This document shows, piece after piece, positions 22,979 through 28,937 of a stretch of DNA of 30,998 nt. The first letter of the stretch is position 1; the number at the start of each line of letters is the position of its first letter. This DNA comes from a virus. Made by a program: the position numbers and the translations under genes. The notes below the pieces were generated by a model. That model was given only the letters and a program-made list of their open reading frames with translations, was not told the DNA's origin and made no database searches. The DNA is taken from the IMG/VR virus record IMGVR_UViG_3300006737_000108, positions 1 through 30,998 of that record. One strand, written 5' to 3'.

Positions 22979-24406
22979 ATGGCAACTGTAAATATTCCCA
23001 GTGGTGCTACTTTAGGTTCAGGTATGGTTTTAAACCCAACATCTGTAGCTTTAGCAACACAGGACAATTATGTGAGTGCCCTTACTTCTACTGCATTAGC
23101 TCTTCATAAAAGAGACGTTGATGAAAACCTTGTAAAACGATATGGTAATCAAGGTATCACTGGTCTTTTAGAGTTAGTTGGTGCAAAGAAAGAGTGTACT
23201 CAAACAACTTTCTCACATTACGAGGAAGCTTTTATTCACAATTCAGTGAAATTAACTGCACCTACAATTAGTGACCCTGATGGCGCAAACAACTTTACTC
23301 TAGTTTTAGAGGATAATGTTAATGCTCAATTAGGAACAAATGATATAGAAACAGATGACCACCCAGTTAGAGCTGGTGACATCCTTTTGGGTGCTAATGG
23401 TGATATGTGTTATGTTCAATCTATTTCAGGTGTTACTATAAGAATGTGGGCTATGGATGACGCTTTTTCTATGGCTAATGGATCTACTCAAAGATTTAGT
23501 ATTATAGGTAACATGTATAACGAAAACACTTCACAACCTGATGGATTATTACCTAGGGTTCATACATATCAAAATAATTGTATGATTATGAAAGAATCTT
23601 TCGTTGTATCTGGTACTGAAGCTACTAACGTAATTTACTTTAAGGTAGATAACGAAAAAATGGGTTCAGGATTTCTTTGGTACTTAAAAGGTGAGGCTGA
23701 TACTTTTAAAAGATTTCAGGATTACATGGAATTAATGATGTTACTTGGTCAAACAAATAACAATCCTGATATTACAGATGGTTCAAACACTGGATTGAGA
23801 TCAACTGAAGGTCTTTTACCATTTATTGAAAATAAAGGTCAATCAATGGATTTAGGCTCTGCTTCAATAACTATGGCTGATTTTGACGCTATCGTTAAGT
23901 CTTTAGATAAGCATAGAGGTGCTAAAGAATATGCTCTTTACGCTGGTATTGATTTATCTTTAGATATTGATGACTTATTAGCTTCTCAAGGTGCATACGC
24001 TGCTGGTGGTGCTAACTATGGTACTTTCCAAAACAACAAAAATATGGCGTTAAATCTTGGATTTAATTCTTTCTCTAGAGGTGGATACACATTCCATAAG
24101 AAAACTTATGATGTGTTTAATCATCCTAAATTACTAGGGGCTGCTGGATTTAACTACCCAGGTTATGGTATCTGTATCCCTATGGATACTCAAAGAGATG
24201 CTAGATCTGGAGAGAAAATTCCTTCATTGAGAATTAGATATAAAGCTGCTAATGGTTACTCAAGAGAGATGGAGCACTGGTTAACAGGTTCTGCTGTTCT
24301 TAAAAACAAAACAAATACAGAAGATAACCTTAAATCTCACTATAGAACTGAGAGAGGGTTTGAAGGTTTTGCTGCGAACAGATACATGTTAATCAAGAAA
24401 TCTTAA
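22979..24406 (+). CDS. major capsid protein (HK97-fold type, inferred)
   Basis: The 475-residue product follows portal and scaffold, has the size of crAss-like and related capsid proteins, and is compositionally balanced, unlike its neighbours. An N-arm (about 1-60) is followed by ITGLLELVGAKKECTQTTFSHYEEAFIHNSVKL, a region resembling capsid proteins of Bacteroidota phages I recall. Later parts (FLWYLKGEADTFKRFQDYMELMMLLGQ; DFDAIVKSLDKHRGAKEYALYAG; GAAGFNYPGYGICIPMDTQRD) fit the spine-helix and A-domain order of the HK97 fold. It should form the icosahedral shell. The fold itself is inferred; the identity by context is strong. Confidence 0.85.
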   Translation: MATVNIPSGATLGSGMVLNPTSVALATQDNYVSALTSTALALHKRDVDENLVKRYGNQGITGLLELVGAKKECTQTTFSHYEEAFIHNSVKLTAPTISDPDGANNFTLVLEDNVNAQLGTNDIETDDHPVRAGDILLGANGDMCYVQSISGVTIRMWAMDDAFSMANGSTQRFSIIGNMYNENTSQPDGLLPRVHTYQNNCMIMKESFVVSGTEATNVIYFKVDNEKMGSGFLWYLKGEADTFKRFQDYMELMMLLGQTNNNPDITDGSNTGLRSTEGLLPFIENKGQSMDLGSASITMADFDAIVKSLDKHRGAKEYALYAGIDLSLDIDDLLASQGAYAAGGANYGTFQNNKNMALNLGFNSFSRGGYTFHKKTYDVFNHPKLLGAAGFNYPGYGICIPMDTQRDARSGEKIPSLRIRYKAANGYSREMEHWLTGSAVLKNKTNTEDNLKSHYRTERGFEGFAANRYMLIKKS

Positions 24407-24434
24407 TTATTAACCTTATAAACTTTATATAAAA

Positions 24435-24845
24435 ATGGAAAAGTATTTATATTTTAGAAAAGACAGTACGCTGGCTAATGATGATGACCCAGCTAATGGT
24501 TCTGTTATGTACCCACTTAGTGCATTTCAAGGATTAGTTGTTGGTGATTCAGATACTGCTGGTGCTGTAACTGGTGCGAGTGGTAGATGCTCATTGTTTT
24601 TCAAACCAATGAAAAAAGCATTTGCTGCTGAAGGAGATGCTGGTGATGACCATTTAGATGTTGTGGTATTGGATTGTGGTGATTTTACTGCAAAAGATAT
24701 CATGATGAGTCTTGCTGAGGCAGTTAACGAGCCTATAGCAAGAGATAATGGTTTTATCGTTGTTTTTGATGCTGTAACTGGTGATTCTGTTGATAGCAAT
24801 ATTACAGGAATACATGTTATAGATCAAATAGCACCTGCTGACTAA
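24435..24845 (+). CDS. capsid-associated small protein (decoration candidate)
   Basis: The 136 residues begin MEKYLYFRKDSTLANDDDPANGSVMYPLSAFQG, a start I recall from small genes found after capsid genes in marine phages. The body is Asp/Ala/Gly-rich with strands (LDVVVLDCGDF, GFIVVFDAVTGD, ITGIHVIDQIAP) and one helix (AKDIMMSLAEAVNEP). It lies 28 bases after the capsid gene and is followed by a strong hairpin, so it is probably made together with the capsid protein. A head decoration or vertex role is inferred from position. Confidence 0.7.
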   Translation: MEKYLYFRKDSTLANDDDPANGSVMYPLSAFQGLVVGDSDTAGAVTGASGRCSLFFKPMKKAFAAEGDAGDDHLDVVVLDCGDFTAKDIMMSLAEAVNEPIARDNGFIVVFDAVTGDSVDSNITGIHVIDQIAPAD

Positions 24846-24900
24846 TTCTAATTATTAACTGTCTTGAAATGATATATAGGCAGGATAAAGAACACATTGA

Positions 24901-24923
24901 GGAGGGGGAGTTTTTCCTCCTCC
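24901..24923 (+). terminator. 10-bp GC-rich hairpin after capsid genes
   Basis: GGAGGGGGAG (24901-24910) pairs with TTCCTCCTCC (24914-24923) around a TTT loop, with two G-T pairs. Only a short broken T stretch (GATGTTTT) follows, so it is not a classical terminator. It could be a partial terminator, an RNA-stabilising 3' end, or a processing site after the capsid transcripts. Confidence 0.6.
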
Positions 24924-24964
24924 AAGATGTTTTAAAAGTTTAATTTAATTTAATATTTAATACA

Positions 24965-25882
24965 ATGACAACAAAAACAAAAACAAAATTCCCTAAAAAG
25001 GTAAAAATAATAGAGGTAGAAGACGATATTAATATACCTCCATACGACCCAACAAAAGCAACTAAACCTGTTGCAAAAAAAATTACAAATCCTTTTACTA
25101 GTAATATAAATAATAGGTCTAAACCTACTATGTATATTCTTAATAAGAAAAGAAAAGGTAAAAATGGAAAACAACAATTTCCTGTTGTTTATATGATTAA
25201 ATCTGAGGATATTATATTTGACCCAATAAAAGGTGTTAATAGAAAAATAAGATATATACCTGGAGAATCTTCTATATATGAAGATGAACAAAAAAAAGAT
25301 GCTAAAGTAAAAGCACCTATTACTTTTACAGATGGATATTTAGCTGTTCCTGCACAAAATCCAACATTAAAAAATTTTTTAGATCACTGCAATCAAAATG
25401 GAGATAATCCAAATAGAATGTCTAGGGTAAGACCAGCTTTCATTAAAGTAAACAAAAAGAAAGATGCTAAAAAAATGATTCAAAAAGAAGCTGCTGAGTT
25501 AGATGCTATGCAGTTAGCCCTTAAAATGCCTATTCAAAAACTAGTAGGTTATGCTAAAGTTCTTGGAATCAATGTAGATAAAAGTACAGAAGAAATTAGA
25601 TATGATATGAAAATTGTTGCAAAGAAAAATCCATCTTCATTTATTGCAGGTATGGATGACCCAAAGACTGCAATAAAAGAAACTATTATTAACGCAAAAG
25701 AGTATGGCATTATAAGCATTGAAGTTAATAGAGTATCTTGGGTTAGAGGTGGAGAAAATGTTTTAATAACTCACACTCCTATTGGTAAAGACTCAACAGA
25801 TCACTTTGTAGACTTTTGTTTAGAAGGTGATGGAGAGTTAGTTTTGGATGAAATTAAAAGACAGATAAAGAATTTTAACTAA
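24965..25882 (+). CDS. head-associated protein, family unnamed
   Basis: The 305 residues open with a Lys-rich disordered part (KTKTKFPKKVKIIEVEDD, then KKITNPFTSN). A folded part follows (about 55-165) with YILNKKRKGKNGKQQFPVVYM, DPIKGVNRKIRYIP and ITFTDGYLAVPAQNPTLKNFLD, a pattern I recall in marine phages as an unnamed virion-associated family. Residues about 185-235 (ALKMPIQKLVGYAKVLGINVDKSTEEIRYDMK) resemble a small helix-extended-helix unit. It is preceded by the hairpin and an AATTTAATTTAATAT leader, and ends 32 bases before a strong terminator. The role is not known. Confidence 0.75.
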   Translation: MTTKTKTKFPKKVKIIEVEDDINIPPYDPTKATKPVAKKITNPFTSNINNRSKPTMYILNKKRKGKNGKQQFPVVYMIKSEDIIFDPIKGVNRKIRYIPGESSIYEDEQKKDAKVKAPITFTDGYLAVPAQNPTLKNFLDHCNQNGDNPNRMSRVRPAFIKVNKKKDAKKMIQKEAAELDAMQLALKMPIQKLVGYAKVLGINVDKSTEEIRYDMKIVAKKNPSSFIAGMDDPKTAIKETIINAKEYGIISIEVNRVSWVRGGENVLITHTPIGKDSTDHFVDFCLEGDGELVLDEIKRQIKNFN

Positions 25883-25913
25883 TCCATAATCTTATTTAAT
25901 CTGTTATTTAGAG

Positions 25914-25942
25914 GGGGTTACTTTTGTAGCCCCTTTTTTTTT
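25914..25942 (+). terminator. Rho-independent terminator of head operon
   Basis: GGGGTTAC (25914-25921) pairs with GTAGCCCC (25926-25933) around TTTT, with one G-T pair, and nine Ts follow (25934-25942). It ends the head gene cluster. A promoter octamer begins three bases later. Confidence 0.88.
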
Positions 25943-25944
25943 AT

Positions 25945-25952
25945 TATATTTG
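25945..25952 (+). promoter_or_regulatory. -7 box TATATTTG, near-leaderless start
   Basis: An exact TATATTTG octamer follows the terminator, with TTG at 25924-25926 (18-base gap) as a -33 element. The ATG at 25958 is only five bases after the box, so transcription should begin on or within a few bases of the start codon. A GTG at 25952 overlaps the box and is a poor start. Confidence 0.65.
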
Positions 25953-25957
25953 TGTCT

Positions 25958-26626
25958 ATGACAATAGATGAGATATATAAGTTTGTGCAGTTTATGGCTA
26001 ATAAAGAACAAAGAGGTTTTATAAAACCTAGTGAGTTCAACATGTTAGCTAAAAGAGCACAATTAGACGTTTTGAAAGATAAAGTTGGAAAAGTGTCACC
26101 AGCAGGCTCTGTAATTGGATTTAAAGATTCATCACAAATGTATGATGAATTATATCCTGTTATGGTATTTGAAACATCACTAACAGTGTCTGGTGATTTG
26201 TTTACACTACCTGCAGATTATTTACATTTTATTTCTTTAAAATATGCAGAAACTTCTGTGGAAGTTGTTAGTTTAGGTGAGCTTAACAGTAGAAGAAATA
26301 GTTCTTTACTTGAGCCATCTTTTGCTTATCCAATAGCTGTAATTGAGTCGTCTGGGATTAGGGTATTTACATCAAGTTTTCAAGATTCAAACACTTCTTC
26401 TGAGTTAAAACTTACTTATATTAAAAAACCTTCTGATCCAAACTGGGCTTTTAATATTGTTAATAATATAGAGATATATAACTCAAGTAACGCAACTCAA
26501 ATTACTTTATCTGATTCTACTCATAAAGAAATAGCCAATAGAATACTTGGTTACATTGGTGTAAATTTAAGAGAGTCTGAAATAATTACTTATTCAGAGT
26601 CAAAAAATGAACAACAAAAAACTTAA
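25958..26626 (+). CDS. head-tail connector-like protein
   Basis: I start at ATG 25958 (MTIDEIYKFVQFMANKEQRG), giving 222 residues, because an upstream GTG lies inside the promoter box. The N-terminal pattern (EIYKFVQFMANKEQRGFIKPSEFNMLAKRAQLDVLKDKVG) is one I recall at the start of connector-type proteins in Bacteroidota phages. Strands follow (TVSGDLFTLPADYLHFISLKYAE, VEVVSLGELNSRRNS), in the manner of gp4/gp11-like ring proteins, and a C-terminal helix (HKEIANRILGYIGVNLRESE). It heads the third late operon. Connector function is inferred. Confidence 0.7.
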   Translation: MTIDEIYKFVQFMANKEQRGFIKPSEFNMLAKRAQLDVLKDKVGKVSPAGSVIGFKDSSQMYDELYPVMVFETSLTVSGDLFTLPADYLHFISLKYAETSVEVVSLGELNSRRNSSLLEPSFAYPIAVIESSGIRVFTSSFQDSNTSSELKLTYIKKPSDPNWAFNIVNNIEIYNSSNATQITLSDSTHKEIANRILGYIGVNLRESEIITYSESKNEQQKT

Positions 26627-26629
26627 TAA

Positions 26630-28219
26630 ATGGTAAATAAGAGACAAATAGCAGAGCAGGTACAGAGAATAGTTAATGGTGGTTCTAATTCTGATGATTC
26701 TAAAGTAACTTTAAGAGAGGTCATGGCTTTGGTTGAGCAAGAAAGAGACGCTATGATTAAAAAGCATATAATGGAAAGTGCTGTTGTAGGAGAGCATGAA
26801 ATACCAGCAGGATTTTTATCAAAGATAGTAGCTTCAATTCAAACAGATTCTAGTTATGGGGTGAGTGGAAACTTTATGGGTAGACAATATGCCTCTGTTG
26901 GAAATGTTTTAAACTTACCTAATGATGCTGCTATATATAGTGTTTGTACTAATCCTGTAGATTTAAAAGACACAGGGTCTTTAAAGTCAGATGAAAGACA
27001 ATTAATTATTAATAATTTTACTGCTATTAACACATCAACACCAGCTGTTGTTTATATTCAATTAAAAAACAAAACAGGAACTAAAGATATAGGTAATAAA
27101 TTTATTTTTTCTTTTAAACATGGTTATGACTCAAGTTCATTGAAAGATTATAAATTTACATTTACTTACAAAAACCCATCTGATAGAAGAAACACAAACA
27201 TGGTAAATCAAAACTCTTTAAACCCACAGGTTTTATTAATGAGTTTAAACAATAATAAAGATTTCCAAGATTTTTTAAAAGTAAATAAATTAAAGTTTAC
27301 TTGGGCTGACGAAGGTGATTATTGGAGAATGAATTTTACAAGTCATTATAGTACTCAAAGTTTTGGAATAGCTGGGTCAACTGATTTTGATATAAGATCT
27401 ACATTAACTAACTCATCTGTTGTAGAATTTGAAACTTCAGGTCTTGTAATATCAAGTTCTTATTCTCAAGCAGGTGGACAAAACTACCCAACTTTGGGCT
27501 TTGGTATTAAAATAGAGTATTCTAAGAATAAAAGATTAAAAGATTTAGGTTCTGATATACATAATATAAAACAAAAAGGATCTACTTCTTTAACAACCTA
27601 TATAGAACTAACTGAAGATGACATAAGAGTAGATGGTGATGGTGGTTATGAAACAATAACAGGGAACTCTTTGGTTCAGATGTGGGTAAACAAATATCAA
27701 GGTTTATTAAAAACATATGGGGTTATTGTGGATTCAAGAGAAGGAAAACATTTTATTAGAGAGCAAAATAACAATGGTGGATTTGATTCTGTAGAGTTTC
27801 AAGGAATGACAGGAATAACAGGTTCAATAACAATATCCACTGTAGGCACTGAAGAAATAAAACAATTTGCAGAAGATGCAAATTATATTACAGGTGTTGA
27901 ATGTTACACTAGGATGCCTAATCCTGGTCAGTTTTCAAATATGTATGACAATGCCATACTCCTTAGTGGTAGAAAGTTTTGGTATAGACAAGGTAAAAGA
28001 ATATATTTATATAATAGTAATCATACAACTTTTACAGGTCTACCTTTAAGATTAAATGTTTTGCTTATAAAGCCTTCAAAAGATTTTACTGATACAACAG
28101 AAGAGTTTGCAGTACCACATGAATACATTCCTGAAATGATTAAATCTCTTGTAGCTACATTTAGCATAATGAGACAAGCACAAGAAGACCTTGTTAACGA
28201 TAATATAGATATAGCATAA
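26630..28219 (+). CDS. large structural protein of connector region
   Basis: The 529-residue protein has a helical N-terminus (KRQIAEQVQRIVNGG, KVTLREVMALVEQERDAMIKKHIMES) and then mostly strand-rich sequence with no signal peptide (for example VVYIQLKNKTGTKDIGNKFIFSFKHG and EGDYWRMNFTSHY). Residues 440-529 (YDNAILLSGRKFWYRQGKRIYLYN; LPLRLNVLLIKPSKDFTDTTEEFAVPHEYIPEMIKSLVATFSI) resemble the end of ring or tail-tubular proteins. It lies three bases after the connector-like gene and overlaps the next one in TAATG. I cannot name the family; a ring or tail role follows from position. Confidence 0.75.
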   Translation: MVNKRQIAEQVQRIVNGGSNSDDSKVTLREVMALVEQERDAMIKKHIMESAVVGEHEIPAGFLSKIVASIQTDSSYGVSGNFMGRQYASVGNVLNLPNDAAIYSVCTNPVDLKDTGSLKSDERQLIINNFTAINTSTPAVVYIQLKNKTGTKDIGNKFIFSFKHGYDSSSLKDYKFTFTYKNPSDRRNTNMVNQNSLNPQVLLMSLNNNKDFQDFLKVNKLKFTWADEGDYWRMNFTSHYSTQSFGIAGSTDFDIRSTLTNSSVVEFETSGLVISSSYSQAGGQNYPTLGFGIKIEYSKNKRLKDLGSDIHNIKQKGSTSLTTYIELTEDDIRVDGDGGYETITGNSLVQMWVNKYQGLLKTYGVIVDSREGKHFIREQNNNGGFDSVEFQGMTGITGSITISTVGTEEIKQFAEDANYITGVECYTRMPNPGQFSNMYDNAILLSGRKFWYRQGKRIYLYNSNHTTFTGLPLRLNVLLIKPSKDFTDTTEEFAVPHEYIPEMIKSLVATFSIMRQAQEDLVNDNIDIA

Positions 28220-28932
28220 TGTATACAAAAGTAGAAGAAATAGTAAATGATGTAATAATAGAAGAAGGAAAGAATAGTGAAAATGATTTTCTTAGATATT
28301 TTAAACTTGCCCTTAATGGTTTAAAAGAACTTAATTTTGATGTAGGTGGTGGTATTAGAACTATAGAACTTACAGTTAGCTCCAGTACTTTGACTGTTGA
28401 CCTACCTATTGATTATGTAGACTACACTATGATTGGTGTTCGTGGAACAGATGGAGACGTACACCCTCTTGGTAAAAGAACCAATAAATCTTTAGTGTCA
28501 ACTTCTGCAAACAGCATATTAGTCAATGATGATGAATTAGAGCCACCATTTGAACAATATACACAAAAATATGGTATAGGTGGTGGGAATAATGCAAATG
28601 GATATTATAGAGTTGATTATGAAAATAATGTAATACAATTTTCATCAACTTGTTCAGGAAAAAGAATAGTATTAGAATATATATCTAACGATCTTGTTCA
28701 TCCTAAGTTTGGAGAGGTTATGGTTCACGTTCATGCTGAAGAAGCTTTAAGGTCTTACATATATTGGAAGTCTATAAGTAGAAAAAGAAACTTACCACCA
28801 TCAGAAAAATTAGCTGCTAGGTCTGAGTATTATAATAATAAAAGATTAGCTAGAGCCAGAATGCTTAAGTTTACAAAGTCTGAAGCTTTACAAACAACTA
28901 GAAAAGCATTTAAACAAGCTCCTAAAATTTAA
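28219..28932 (+). CDS. ring/tail-tubular-like connector protein
   Basis: This 237-residue protein resembles connector ring proteins of crAss-like and related phages. The N-terminus is helical (YTKVEEIVNDVIIEEGKNSENDFLRYFKLALNGLKELNF). A strand region follows (IELTVSSSTLTVDLPIDYVDYTMIGVRG), and the C-terminal helices (VHVHAEEALRSYIYWKSISRKRN, then PSEKLAARSEYYNNKRLARARM) carry the AEEALRxYIYWK and YYxxKRLARAR pattern I recall from that family. It overlaps the upstream gene by one base and precedes the large muzzle-like gene by five. It probably sits under the portal as part of the short tail. Confidence 0.78.
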   Translation: MYTKVEEIVNDVIIEEGKNSENDFLRYFKLALNGLKELNFDVGGGIRTIELTVSSSTLTVDLPIDYVDYTMIGVRGTDGDVHPLGKRTNKSLVSTSANSILVNDDELEPPFEQYTQKYGIGGGNNANGYYRVDYENNVIQFSSTCSGKRIVLEYISNDLVHPKFGEVMVHVHAEEALRSYIYWKSISRKRNLPPSEKLAARSEYYNNKRLARARMLKFTKSEALQTTRKAFKQAPKI

Positions 28933-28937
28933 TACAT

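Noticed and set aside
24950-25291. 113-codon minus-strand Phe/Arg-rich frame
   Set aside because: It is antisense to the Lys-rich N-terminus of the head-associated gene and crosses its leader.
25952-25957. GTG start for the connector-like gene
   Set aside because: It overlaps the last base of the promoter octamer. The ATG two codons later is the likely start.
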